Source: Macrocybe gigantea
Lineage: Eukaryota; Basidiomycota; Agaricomycetes; Agaricales; Callistosporiaceae
Reading direction: 5' to 3'
NCBI GenBank assembly: GCA_011319805.1
Contig: SJRY01000040.1
Coordinates: 310,001 to 374,000, forward strand
DNA: 64,000 nt
A program made the position numbers and the translations under genes. Shown here in pieces: positions 48,062 through 60,415 of this stretch (positions are counted from its first letter, which is position 1; each line of letters opens with the position of its first letter). A model generated the notes under the pieces. It ran no database searches. It had not been told where the DNA came from and saw nothing but the letters and a program-made list of their open reading frames with translations.

Positions 48062-51000
48062 ATGGACCCGCTTTCAATAACAGCGTCGACTATAGCTCTT
48101 GCAACCGCCCTCAAGGATATCATCGGACTTGCTCAAGCCATCCGCACTGTCATCGACAAGGTACTTGACCATCTTGCACTCGCCCCGTCGTAAACGACAC
48201 CGACGCCGCCCAAGGTTCCCAAGAACAACAATGCAGTTCGCAAGCTCGCCGACGACGTTCTCCAACGCCTCGTCAAACTCGGCACGTTCTACGAAGAACG
48301 CAAGCTCATCCTCGCTGATTCGCCCGAGCTTACCGATGCTCTGCATAACCTGACACAGTGAGCCAACCAAGCCCCATCATAACGGACACAAGCCGTCTTA
48401 CTGAAGGCCGGAAATGACCAGCGCCATGAGGGCAACCTACAACCGCTGCTGCGAGCTTTTCCCTCAGAAGCCATCCGGTACTCTTCACAAGGCATTGAGC
48501 GCTTTCAAGGCATGGAGCAAATGCAACGAGATTGAAGCCGAGATCCGCCAGCTCAAAGAAGACGTCCAGTCGTGTTACATCCAGTTCACCGTGAGTCGTC
48601 CTCTCCGTAGATCACGACCTCGTCTCACCGTCAATCCAGGCTCTTGCCGTCGCACGCCTTGAGAGCTCCACGTCGACTATTGTGTCCTCCACGACTCGTA
48701 TACAGGAGAGCCTTCTCGTTCTCAACGAGCAACAAAGGAACGGATTGACCCGCCTCGAAGGCGCCGTCGCGAGTCTCCAAATCTCCGTCTCCTCCGACGA
48801 ATCGACTTCAAACGCTCCCCAGAACATTTCCGCCCCTCTTACAGCCGTCGCGCTCTCCGCGCAAGAGGTCGGAACTCTCTACCTCCACCAGCAGATAGAA
48901 GCCATTGCCGAATCCCTGGACGACCTCGCCTCCTCGCGGACCTTTGCCACCGAGCGCCCCGATGACATCTACCTCCAGCCGTTCAAGACCATCATCATAG
49001 ACGTGCACTCACAACGCACCACTCCACACCAGTACGACGCACTTCAGCGCCAAGTCGTCGCCGACGCGCTCGAGATCATCCGGCTCCTCCAGGACTCGGA
49101 CGCCGAGCTCTCCGTACAGGCCGGCGCGTGGGACATGGTCAACCTCGCCATCCGCCTTCACGCGCTCGAGATGTATTCGGACGCCATCACGATCGGCACC
49201 TGGACCGTCGACCTCTACCGCACGCTATACCCCAGTCACCCCAACATCTACGAACCGTACCTCGCACTAGCGCTGCGCAACCTATCGAGATATTACATAG
49301 ACGTCGCCGACGTCGACAACGCCCTCAAAGCCATCGAAGAATGCGTCCAAAGACAAAGGACCATGCCTAGATGGGTTGCAGAAAACGTACGGCTGGACCT
49401 GGCCAATTCCCTGATTGAATATTGGGGCATATTGCTAGACAAGGACAAGCAACAGGCATACGAGGCAGCTCGAGAAGCCCTCGATATCCTCGACGGAATA
49501 CGTGACGAGATTCAGGAATGGGATGCTTGGATACAATCAGCTGCATCCAGCGATTTCTCTTCAATGTCGCATGCAGCCTCCAATGCGCACCTCATGGAAG
49601 GTGGTGTCATGTCCACCAGAGATACTCCGATCTCAGACCAAAAGGTCATGTATCGTCCGCTTGATGACGATGAGGAGACTGTCATTCGGCTAGAGTACAA
49701 CACCGGCCGGGCTCTGCATGCCGTCTCATCTTCCTTGTCCGAGCTAGAAAGGTACTCAGAAGCATATCATGCTGCTAGGCGTGGTTTGAACATCTTGCTC
49801 AGCCTGCAAGAGCGATGTCCAGGAAGATTTGATGACATTTTAGCTACCTTGCTCGTTCATATATCCAAGCCGCCCGTCAGCAATGCACCTGGAGCCACAG
49901 AAGCACCCGAAGAGCGTCTGCGCAACGTCACAATGGCCGAGGACATTTATAGATCCTTGATCAAAACCCGACCCAGAAAGTATCGGCCTTCGTTGCTCGA
50001 GACACTGTGGGATCGTGCATCCCTCCTCTATGACCTCAATCGCCACGACGAAGCCAAACAGCTGTCACTCGAAACCCTCGAGCTCGTCCGTTCCTGGCAC
50101 CGAGACAACCGGCTGACCCTCGCACAAGCACTGACCGGCACCACATGGTACTTGAAAAACCTAAAGCTGACGGACCAGGTGGTGATTGTCCGACGAGAGG
50201 CCGTGGATATTTACAGACAACAGATGACGACGAAGGACGACAAGCCATCCGACGCCGCATCGAATACCAAGGCCGTCGCGGATCAGCTATATGAACTCGC
50301 GCGAGATCTTCGTCTTGTCGGTCAGTCTGAGGACGCAATGGCCGCTTGCGTGGAATCAGTGGGCCAGTACAGGAGACTGGTTAAGCAGCTGTCCTCAAGC
50401 AATGACGAGAATAGGGCTGCCTTTGCGAGGGCTTTGGCATACCATGCATACCTCCTGAACGATGCAGGCCAGTCCGACAACGCTCTCGACATTGCGAATG
50501 AAGCCGTGGGCATTTATGACCAGCTTGTTAGAGCGCGAGAAGGAACAGACCAGGCAGATCGATACGAACAAGACTACATATACGCTCTTTTTCAAGTTTC
50601 CTCAAGCGCCGTCAATGCAAGGGATCGGCGAGACCTGAAGTTCAGCAATCAAGCCGTCGACAGGTTCCGTTACTTGCTTTCTAGAAACGCTACCGACCTC
50701 AACAAGCGTCGCCTCACGGACGCTCTTCGGAACCACGAATATGTTCTTGGCAAACATGACCTGAGGAGCGACTGCCTCTCCGCCACGGAGGAACTCTTGA
50801 AGCTGCGGCGCACTTTCCCCGTCGAGAATGCAGAAGATGCTACCAAACTTGCTAATGCATTGCTCTCTCATTCTTGCAATCTGGACAGTTTTGTACGGCG
50901 AAAAGAAGGCCTTCAAATCGCGGAAGAAGCCATCTCTGTTTTGGAGCGATTTTGGACAGATAACGTTGATGTGGAAGAGAACAATGACAATTTTTCGGGC

Positions 51001-51855
51001 GCTGCAAACGACTTGATGGCACCATATCTCTCCGACGCTTATGGTCATAAAGCAACCTACCTTGGCCTGCTGGACAAGGAGTCCGAAAGCCTAGCTAACG
51101 CAATCACCAGCGCCAAGATAGCACGGAAATATAAGACGGATGACACGGAACTCGCGTGCAGGCTTCGACAGCAGGCTCTCTGCCTTCAAAAATGCGGCCG
51201 CCTAACCGAGGCCATCGAACTGGGCGAGGAAGCCGTTGAGCTTTGTCGTCATTCCAAGTCTGAAAATGACCATCCTTTCTGTCGTGTTCGATTGCCCTAT
51301 ACCCTTGAATCGCTTTCCATGATCACTGCGGAATCCGGAAACATATCTGAAGCTATTGACTTGGCAAAGGAAGCAGTAGATCTCTATCGGGAATTTAGGA
51401 CCGACAAACAAAAAGATGGGGCATCCTATAAACGACACCTGCCTTGGGCCTTTGTTCAAGATATATACCTCACTGCCTTGATGCAGTTTCCACTCCTGCG
51501 ACTTGTCAGCGCCGTAAAGACGAATTCGCTGAGCGATTCTGCTGTACTGCAGGAGATAGAGGACGACTTCCTTGAAGTAAAAAGCAGCCTGCTCCGAACA
51601 CTTTCAGATTCACCACTGCGACATACATCACTGGCAAGACTTTTGGATATGCTCTCCTCATTCCTTTGCATCACCGGCCGCATTGAAGAAGCTTTGGTCG
51701 TGGCGAAGGACCTGGGGGAAAGGATATCCCGGTTGGAAGCCTTTGATCCGGAACTCGGTGCTGCTGTACGTTGGGAGCTGAAGGATCTTCGGGCGACGTC
51801 GATAATGGGCATTTTGAACAGCCACCCCAATGCCGGTTTGTTACCTCAACGATAG
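48062..51855 (+). CDS. STAND-like N-terminal domain + TPR protein, long paralog
   Basis: Four exons: 48062-48160, 48215-48357, 48407-48590 and 48640-51855, about 1213 residues with a clean frame. The N-terminus MDPLSITASTIALATALKDI resembles the helical N-terminal domain of fungal STAND receptors. Exons 2-3 give a four-helix-like region (KLADDVLQRLVKLGTFYEER, EIEAEIRQLKEDVQSCYIQF). The long exon 4 begins ALAVARLESSTSTIVSSTTR and contains many TPR-like repeats: LHALEMYSDAITIGTWTVDL, LSRYYIDVADVDNALKAIEE, DAGQSDNALDIANEAVGIYD, KCGRLTEAIELGEEAVELCR and AESGNISEAIDLAKEAVDLY. No nucleotide-binding P-loop is visible between the two parts. The receptor-like function is inference. The paralog lies 4.5 kb away in opposite orientation. 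Confidence 0.85.
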
Positions 51856-52634
51856 TCACGCGACAACGTCGTCAGGACTCGTTCTCGGTAAATTCTTGTG
51901 AACTAGGTGCTTGCTGAGGCGCATATATCCCCTTTTTTTTGAAAATTTGAACACATAAACCAGGACTGACGCTTACATTGGCGCGATAACCAAGGTCGGC
52001 CTGCGAATCCCTCAAGACTGCGACGTGTACAATCAGACAAATAACACACCAGCAAATTCGAAGGTTTCTGACAATGCTGTGATGCTTCACGTGGTGATTG
52101 AAATATCTGAATGCACCCTGGATTTTTTTTGATGTCTGGTCTGACGCCGATCCCGCAATCACGGTCTACGAGTCCTGGATTGATGAAGACAACCTATGTA
52201 CTGTGGTCATCTCTTGGACGTTTGAAATCGACCTTTCCTCTGGCGACCTTGATCCGTATTAGACCGACGTGCTAGAGTTATTGTCATGATTATTAGGCTG
52301 AAGTGATCTCGCTAAAGAAAGAAGCCAACCAATTCATGTTTCACTGCTGAAATTCCGGAGTCCAAGATAGTACGTAAATCAGCAGTTCCGCTGACGGCAA
52401 ACGATAGCTTGATTGAGCCGCAATAAGCCTAACGGCATCCAATGGTCGGCTCATTTATCAGAAGAACAGCATCGTGCTTCTTGAGAGTTCCATTGCTCTC
52501 TTGACGAGCTGTCGAATTGTCGAGGAACGCGTTGGGACTGTCCATGTGACGTAAAACGTCATATCAGAGGTGTTTGGCCAGCTTTCCATACATCGTCCAT
52601 CAACTGCTCTTCTTTGCTCCCACCGTCGTCGTTT
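51856..52634. other. Intergenic spacer
   Basis: 779 bp with no supported gene. The 3' end of the TPR gene lies at the left and a possible 5' exon of the following gene at the right. Confidence 0.4.
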
Positions 52635-54533
52635 ATGAGGACGAGACAGATTACCTATGCCCGTAGGAAAAAACGAATCAAGATAGCCTTGTCTCGGGCG
52701 TATTCTGTCCCTCCAGATGCCGTACACGGTCGGCACGGTGCCGCTCTCCAATTGCAGCAAGAAGCTGACCAGAGGCGCGAATATCAAGATTCTTTTCCTA
52801 TGAATGACATCTGATTGCGTTTTTCGTCGTATCATAGGCACGACAAGGTTTTATTGCAAACTCCTCACCGCACACCTTTAACAGAAAAGGTGTATAACAA
52901 AGCAAAAACGTCGGAATCACCAAATCGCCCGTTTTCACCTGTACCAAACTCGAAATTCTGCGAGACTGTCATTCAACAAGGACCATCAATGGGAAGGAGT
53001 TCGAGCAATTTGAAGGAAAATATTATCGCAAGGAAAAGCACTTTTGTCCCCTTCGCTCCGTCGGCCAACAATGCAGCTACAGCAGGTAGCGGCAAAATTT
53101 TGTGTACAACCTCTGGCGCGATGGCCCAGCTAGTCAATCGACTTCCGCTAGCTAGCCCTTTTACTTCGCAACCCGCAACGCCATATTCATCGCCTAAAAA
53201 CTCTCCACCTTCGCAAGACGATGAACGTCTCTACGAGAGGCTGTCATCCAGGCCCGCTTTCCCTTCCCAAGCTCAAAGCACTGCAAATTCCCCGATTCAA
53301 CGATTGAGCTCGGCGAAGATGAGGCGACCTTCTGCGCCCAGTGTTCTCTCCCAACGACCGGAGCCCGAATCCTGGCTCGCCCAACCTATTTTGCCTGATA
53401 ATGAAATCATGAGCGGGTTCAAACCGACTCCCACTCTCAGGACATCCTCCATCTTTGAAATTGGCGGCAGTGTGAACTTCAATCGGCCGCCATCACAGCT
53501 TTCCTTTATAGGCGTATACGACGAAAACTTTTTCGACGAGATTCAGGGTGTGTCTACTCCCTTCAACAGGGCTGGAAACAAGGGAAGACAGGTGTCAGAT
53601 GATCAAAACAACGAAGAGGCCTTTGGTTTCACTGACGACGAACGCGCCCTTCTTGCATCCTGGGTCACTGACAGCATAATTTCTCCTCCCACCTTATACA
53701 GATCCTCAAAGAGCAAGCCTTCTTCGTCGCCCGACAGTCCTGAGATTACCAGTGAACTTGGCAGCAATAAAACGCTTGCAATCGACGATACTATCCTTCA
53801 CAACGAAAGCGCAGATGTCATTAAAGGGTTTGATTGTATGACCTCGTACAGCAATGTTGTTCTGACCTTACATAGCCAAGATCACATGTCGGCCGAACAG
53901 AATGAAATGCATCATTCTACATGTCAAGACTCACCAGAATCGCCGAACTCCTCGCAAACTAAACATCTGGGTCCGACAAGTGGCAAATCCCACTCGTCTG
54001 CTGTGTCTACATCCTCTGCTGGAGAAAATGAGGCGCATATACCAGAGAAAAGAACGGCTCGGGACCGCAGGGGGACATTACGGGCATCTGACTTTAACCT
54101 GCCAGCTTTAGCAGCACCTAGACGTACCAGGAGCGGCACTGTCCTTGGCCCTAGCATCCAGCGGGGGCCGAGAAATCGCAGTGGCACTATCAAAGCTCGC
54201 CCAGGCCCGCTCTCCTCGAAGCAGACTCAGGTTCACGAAATTCTAGGCGCCCCTAACTCATCACCTCGGTTAGTCGAGGCCTTTGAAGATGATCTGTACC
54301 TGGAAGGCCTCGGACAAGTATCGGAAGACACGCTATTGCTGAGAGAACAGTGGCATGAAGAGGAATGGGTGGTAGCCGAACCGCCTTCTCCAGTTGTGCC
54401 GCGCCGTCCTCAACGAAAATCAAAGGCTTTGGAACGGGAAATGACTAGACGTAAGAAGGCCGCTCTCGCACTCTGCAAGATGAAAGAACATGACGAAGAC
54501 GATGGAACCGAAGATCCGCTACTGCTCGCATAA
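52635..54533 (+). CDS. Disordered Ser/Pro-rich protein, unknown function
   Basis: The main frame runs from about 52843 (after an ATCATAG acceptor-like site) to 54533 and has no in-frame ATG until MGRSSSNLKEN (52989). A plausible first exon starts at ATG 52635 (MRTRQITYARRKKRIKIALS); the exact junction is unclear because the phases do not fit simply. The protein has an early LLQTPHRTPLTEKVYNKAKT, many Ser-Pro motifs, and three similar basic sites (DRRGTLRASD, RRTRSGTVLG, RNRSGTIKAR). A more ordered end follows: DDLYLEGLGQVSEDTLLLRE and QWHEEEWVVAEPPSP. These features suit a cell-cycle or chromatin regulator, but I cannot name it. Confidence 0.55.
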
Positions 54534-56855
54534 CACTTGCCGTCTACACAGCCTCCTACTACACTACCTTTGTCATCTTGCTGTCCTTTGATTTCTGGTT
54601 GCTCCTGGGAACCAGCAGGCCGTTGTTTGTATTTTTAGTGCAGTGCATGCCCTTTCGCCTTTGTCGTCGATAGCTCGGTTTCAACATTGCATCAGACGTC
54701 TCATGGCAGCTCCGTACCTGTTTAGATGCATGAACAAGTTTATCCGACAAGCGCAGGAACATCGTAGTTTATGACCAAGACTCAGGTTCGCCGACTCGTC
54801 CACGATGAGTTCGGGCTAAACCATTCCAGTCCAAAGCATCAGAGATGACTGCGCAGAGATTAAAATCGGCCTCAGGTATGAGGCAGCAAAGCACTGCTTG
54901 TCGCTAGCTCCAATCTCCAAGGAAATAAACCGCCGTAAGTCAGAACGGCATTCTTTGACCTTTGGGCCTCGTCGTCAAGCGCCGCCTTCGCTGGGCGCAA
55001 AGTCCGGGCCGCGCAATAGGCCCTGCCGAAGTGCCTTCTTGCCTCGATGACCAGATGACCAAGAAGCTGTCGTGCCCTGAGGCTGAAACACAGGAGAACA
55101 AAAAGAATGTCATGCGAACAAGAATTCAGTCTGACCGTTTTTTACGTCCCGCGACCAAAGAAAGGAAAAAGATTCGCGGTCAATCGCACCGACGCCCGCA
55201 AAACAACGTCGCACATCTGCGTGTCCAAGAAAAAAAAAGGACAAACGGTTGTGTTGCCGTCTAGACACTGTGTACAATTTAAACTGGCCTAGATGCTCGC
55301 ACCCATGGTCCCGGCGCAGATCTTGTTACATCTGCTGTTGGTGAGAACAGTGGAGAAAGGGCTAACCCTTTAGTGACGAAACGAGCGGACCATCCAATTA
55401 TTCCTTTCTTCAAGAGTTGTTTGTTGCAATTGAGGCCTAGATCCCGATCAGCTAACATCAATGAAGAATCAACGGGTTTTTCAGGGTACGCCACATGGGC
55501 GAGATTACTGGCCTGAGGGCGAGCCACGTTTTCGAGAAATCTAAAACACTTCGAGCGAGGAGCTCGTGAAAAGTTGCTTTCCCCAGTTTGTTATTCTGCT
55601 GCTGACCAAGACCAAGCACCCAGAATCACGCGACAGGGTGGCCAAGATTGTTGTCGCGAGACCGAGAGATAGCATATAGTCATTCAAAAAAAAATATGAG
55701 TGATATCCCTGGAAACGGGGGAGAAAACAGGGTTGGATCAAAATCGCGCTTCCGAGTTGATCTTCGTCACACACTGGCGATTCCACGCACACCACTCTAT
55801 GTGGGAAGAGGGGAACAGCATAGCGGCTACGTGGTTGCTTCATTCAAGAAGGACGAAAAGATCGGTGTTTCGGCGAACTGGTTTGAACAGTGAGCTGCAT
55901 GCCAATATATGCTTTGGACGTCTGTTGGGTCGAACCTAAAATTTGGGTCTCAAGACGCCTGATGAGATGCAAATTTCAGAGGAAGTCCTGTTGCAGTTTG
56001 ATCAGACAAGTCAGAATAGAGTCACTGCCGCTGGCTCGAGCACTGAGCTAGACGGAATCGGCATCGATGATTCATTCTGAATCATTCGTGTAGAAGAAAC
56101 TGATGGACAGCCGAGTCCACGATGATGCCATGCCACCGTTGGACCATTCCGAAAAGGCAGCAGTGGCCGAGTATTTCGGTTATTCTGCGGTTGGAAATGA
56201 GCCGAATTTCCACATGCGAACTGTTAGGGACTAAAACGCATCGTCAGCTCACAAAAAGCGACACCCACGAAATGCAAAACTTTATCTCCGTTTGCTCAAT
56301 ATGTTGATGAGCAAAATTGTGGCGTTTGGTTATAAAGAACAAGACAGTCGGGCGAAGAGGCGCTGTCAAGACTGGAAGGAGTTCCTTAATGCTGACACCG
56401 TGCAGTTCCAGAGTTAGAACGTCAGAGGCGCCTCTTGTCAAGTCTAGTCATCGGATGTGACGCTTCAGGGCTACAGAGAGGAAGATACCTCCGCCCTATT
56501 GATGATCCACCTGCATTGCATCCGGTACCTTGCTCAAGGGTGATCGGCTATAAAATGAGTACATAGCTCCATTCGTAGCGAACTCCCAACCCTCTGTCAG
56601 CTCGCGCCCTGAGGTCTTGGACGAAACGTTTAATTTCCGCAACAGGAGATACACCACGGAAAAGAAAGGATCAATAAGCAGGAAAAAAAAACCAAGGAGT
56701 TTTTTTCATCTTTTAACAGAAAAGCGGGATAAATCATGTTACAATGGAAAGTAGACATGACGACTACATACAGAAGCCAATATCGTAGGAAAGGAATCAA
56801 GTAGATTGACGAGTCAACAAAGACAGTCAAAGACCTCGAGTACCAAGTCGCGACA
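54534..56855. other. Region without a clear gene; ORF fragments at 55694-56237
   Basis: 2.3 kb mostly without signal. Between 55694 and 56237 three short frames look coding by composition: one starting MSDIPGNGGENRVGSKSRFR, one ending ELDGIGIDDSF at about 56079, and one reading AVAEYFGYSAVGNEPNFHMR. They are in different frames with no convincing introns between all of them. They could be a decayed gene or one hit by several indels. I cannot assign a family. Confidence 0.35.
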
Positions 56856-57874
56856 TCAAGGTTCTTCGTCGTCGGACGTCGCTGTCCTCCACCGAAGGTT
56901 AGACATGAAGAAGTCAATTAACTTGCAAACAAATGCGTCAAGAGGGATAAATAAGCCTTTCAAGGCGAACTGCCAAAAATACCTTTTGAGGGAACTTGTC
57001 ACGACAAAGTTCGATGTCTTCACAGATATGCTCGCCGTTGCGCCTAGGAAGATTTCAAGTAGTAGACATGGCATCGCGGCGTGAAGAGACGGCGACGTAC
57101 AGGACGAAATAAACCACAAACTTGTTCTTGTCCACGCGTTCGATAGTGTCGACGGCTTGCACAAGACTATCCCAATTTGCTCGATCCATATAATTCGACA
57201 TGTTGCCCATGACAACTTCTTCTATTTCTTCTTCGGAAGCAGCTGCCTTTTTGCCAGCAGATTTCTTCGGTTTTGCAGCAGATTTAGGCCTAGCTGCCTG
57301 TACCTCCTCCTCATCGGACTCGGGCCTGGCTTTACGACCCCTCTTCTTGACCGCAGAGGCTGATTCACCCACAGATTCGTCTTCAGCAACCGATTTTCGG
57401 GGGCGCTTTGCCGTTTTGGGCTCTGTGGACTTGCGAGGTTGTTTCTGCTTCTTTTGCTGTTTTCGCCAGTACTCCGCTATGAGCTCTTCGGCGTTTCTGG
57501 CAAATTTGCTGATAAGATGGCTGAATCACCAGGAGAAATTTTGAACCTCACCCCGCATCTTTCTCATCAACCCAGCTGTTCTCTTCCTCACCATATCCCT
57601 TCCACTTGACAAGATAACCCATTCTTCCCTGCATGCTCACGATAGGCATGATGAGACGCGTAAATCAAGCACGAACACGCACGTCTGGGAATGATCCCCG
57701 CCGGGCATCGATGATCTGCTCAATTTCGTATTCTTCCTCTGGTTCCTCCTCGCTCTCTCCAGCCTTGTCGTCGATGTCCATAGCGTCGTCATTCTCCTTA
57801 GCTTTGGCTTTGGAGGGCTTCGGAACCTCTTCTACGCTGTTCTCGTCGGAACGCAGCGATGACGCCCTCGCCAT
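56856..57874 (-). CDS. Heterochromatin protein 1 (chromodomain + chromoshadow)
   Basis: HP1/Swi6-type reader of H3K9 methylation that builds heterochromatin. Five exons: 57874-57683, 57629-57552, 57496-57101, 57043-56983 and 56921-56856. The chromodomain is EEYEIEQIIDARRG then GRMGYLVKWKGYGEEENSWV, with the aromatic-cage Tyr, Trp and Tyr visible, and NAEELIAEYWRKQQKK as its C-terminal helix. A Lys/Arg/Glu hinge (KRGRKARPESDEEE, KPKKSAGKKAA) leads to the chromoshadow domain: WDSLVQAVDTIERVDKNKFV, then RNGEHICEDIELCRDKFPQK and LIDFFMSNLRW. About 263 residues; no frame break. HP1 next to a fresh LINE about 20 kb away is probably coincidence. Confidence 0.93.
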
Positions 57875-58157
57875 GTGTCAAAACGCGTGCGGTTGTTGTA
57901 TTTTGAAGCAGAAGCCAAGTTTGTTCCAGTTGACCACGCGAAAAGCCACCGTGTGAAAATTCACCGCTGAGTGGTCAACAACATCAAGCGATTTGAGCGC
58001 TGTCTGGACAATCTCCATTCTTTTCATACAAAGTGGAATCAGGAAACAACATATACACGCGATGGAGGCAACGGATATAATTTCGTCGCAGGATAATCGC
58101 AGCTTGGTAGCGACTAGCAGTATCATAGCACTCTTACAAAGAAGGAACCAGCAACGG

Positions 58158-58886
58158 TTATTTTCGACGATTGGGACTTGCACTCCGTCCCCGCGGACCC
58201 CTCCCCTTCTTTGGTCCCGATGGTGGCGGACGAACAAATGCATAGTCACACTGGACGACTTGATCCAACAAAGTTGTGCCGGAAGCGTTGTCTATCGCTG
58301 CTTGAGCCTCTGCCATGGTCTCGTATTCGACGAGTGCGTATCCCTTTCATCAAAAGAGACACGTAAGTGAAAGATAATGCTTCCACGACACAGTTAACGT
58401 ACCTTCACATAACCCGTTCTCCGATCAAGATTGAGATGAAGGTTTTTTATCTCCCCATATTCGGCAAATTTCTCTGTTATGTCCTCCTCTGTTGCTTCCT
58501 CATGCACATTTGTCACGAGCACGATCCAACCCTCGACGGCTGATACGAAATTTTTTGGGGGCCATGTTCAATTGTCGATAATGTCAAGGACATGTAGCAC
58601 ACTCACAACGCGCAGCCCTGGTGTCGACTTCCTTTCCATGCGCTGTCTCTACCCGGTCGTAAGTTGGCTCCGCAGCGGTGTTGTTTTCATTGGTTCCTAC
58701 GGGGAAGTTGTCGATCTGCGAGAATGTCACTGGTGCAAAGACACTTGCCTGCATTTTGGAAACCACGGCCTCTTCTCCTCACGGCTCCCCCGGCTGCTAC
58801 TGTGCATATGAAAACGTCATGGCTCACTTCTCTGACGCCGAAGCGACTAACGTACTCTCGTCAATGTTCATCTCATCGTCGGACAT
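58158..58886 (-). CDS. RBM8A: RNA-binding protein Y14 (exon junction complex)
   Basis: Partner of Mago in the exon junction complex. The start is [10 protein letters not shown], then a basic RRRGRGF segment, [20 protein letters not shown], and the [57 protein letters not shown] (RNP1 degenerate, as in Y14), ending [18 protein letters not shown] and an [11 protein letters not shown] tail. [17 protein letters not shown] and [11 protein letters not shown] are family hallmarks. Introns interrupt after MNIDE, after TRAAR and after TGYVK. The stretch around 58690-58740 is awkward: one base fewer in the G run 58701-58704 would join RGFQNA to PVGTNENN. Confidence 0.9.
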
Positions 58887-58947
58887 GATAGTCGAGTAGA
58901 AGAGGCGCCTTAGTGTGACGTTGTCACGCGTTGTGTATTTTTTTTTG

Positions 58948-58990
58948 TAAAATAAAATAAAATAAAATAAATAAATAAATCAAATAAAAT
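58948..58990. repeat. AAAAT/AAAT microsatellite
   Basis: Several AAAAT units followed by AAAT units, in the spacer 5' of RBM8A. The length is likely variable among strains. Confidence 0.85.
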
Positions 58991-59684
58991 TTATGGCCGC
59001 CGCCGGCGTCCGACAGTTCGGGGTCTCCGTTTCGGGATCGGCAATGATGAAACGTGGCGATTACCCCGAGAAACAGGTCTGGTTGTTAAGAGAGCCGCAC
59101 TTTTGTTTGAATTTGTTTGTTATTAAGCTAAGACCAATGGTCGTGGCCTTCGTTGCAAAACGTTTCAGTCCTAAATTTGCAGCTATCATCTTGACCACCG
59201 CTCAAACTCGGTCGCCCTCGCAATGACAGAGCCATTGTTTCCGTGCATTTGTCTTCTTTGACTTGACATCCTCGCAGCCTGCGACAATGGTCGCAACCCT
59301 TTCAACTGAATTGATACTTGTGCCCTTCGACCTTTGAAATCATTTTGATGTTGTTACGTGCCAATCTGATCCCGATTCCATTGGTGAATTCCTCTTTCAT
59401 CTGCTGTGTTTTTCTCATAAGTGTCCGTTCATGCGTGCCTGAACCGTTGAGCCAAACTCTCAGGTGTGGAAACCTCCTGAACCCTGATGAACTTGCCGGA
59501 ATGGGGTATCGCTAATATTTTTTTATATTCCCGGACATTGACTTTTTTTTTCTCATCGCCTTGCGCACGCGGGCCGAGCTGAAATCTCGTTCTGCATATT
59601 AAAGCGCGCCCTCCTGTCCGAAGCCCGTGTCATTTTGCCCCCTTCTTCTCGTTGCTTCACCTGAACGTATCCAATCTTCCTGCC
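58991..59684. other. Intergenic spacer
   Basis: About 690 bp between the microsatellite and the MYND-finger gene. No gene supported; pyrimidine-rich tracts near 59530-59560 suit a promoter. Confidence 0.4.
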
Positions 59685-60415
59685 ATGCACGCTGTGCCGT
59701 TGATTAATCATCCTTGCACTCTATGCTGCCGCCCAACTTCTATGTGGTGCAGCCGTTGCCAGAGCGCGTGGTACTGCTCGCCCGAGCATCTGCACAGCGT
59801 CAGTACTCGCTCTCTGTGCAATGGTCTTTCGCAAAACTGACTCAGAAGCTATAGGACTGGGCTAGGCACAGAAAAGAATGCATCCCTGCTGCCAGCAATT
59901 CCAGCGGCTATAATGTGAACATGATTGCCACCCCTCCACCTGCGGAGCCGCAATACATAACGGTATCCGCAATACTATTCGCTCCTGAAGAGGGTGAGCT
60001 GCTCCTCCTTCGTACATTCGCTTCCCTGCAATGCTTAAGGGTTTGCTTTTCAGAGCGTCCCAGAATAATCACGATCAGCTGCCGTCCTTCGCACAAGCCT
60101 TCGCAGGGCATGTGCCCAATACCTCTCGTTCAATCACAGTTCCCCGACGGCCAAGCAGAAGGCATCGTCCTAACACAGGGCCTCAATGGAGAGCCTCTTC
60201 GCTTCCCCCTTCACTTGTGGTACTCGCCAACTGCCCTCCAAAAGTCTTCCCCTGTCAACCGTGCCATCTACCACATCACTTCTGGTGCTGCTCCAAAACC
60301 ATGGTGTGGAACAGTTGTCGTCCTAAAATTCAACGGCTCCCGGCGACAGGGCTATTCCGACGCGGGCTCCAATGACCTACCAGCGCTTTCGGCTTATTTT
60401 CTGGCATACAAGTAA
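59685..60415 (+). CDS. MYND-type zinc finger protein
   Basis: Three exons with introns at about 59802-59851 and 59993-60053. The N-terminal MYND finger reads CTLCCRPTSMWCSRCQSAWY, then CSPEHLHSDWARHRKEC. The usual MYND pattern has Cys where this protein has His (CSPEH instead of CSxxC), so one zinc ligand is replaced, which may still bind zinc. The rest (IRITISC-like RPRIITISCRPSHKPSQGMC, PLRFPLHLWYSPTALQKSSP, PWCGTVVVLKFNGSRR, DLPALSAYFLAYK) is a globular C-terminal region seen in mushroom MYND proteins. It has no SET domain. About 206 residues. Role unknown; MYND fingers bind proline-rich peptides. Confidence 0.82.

Noticed and set aside
56856..57874. A functional link between HP1 and the nearby LINE (silencing cluster)
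   Set aside because: About 19 kb and many unrelated genes lie between them. HP1 acts in trans and position gives no evidence.
58684..58745. A second GC-AG intron (G/GCAAGT) in RBM8A
   Set aside because: It would be only about 33 nt, shorter than any intron here, and the flanking phases do not match without another base change.
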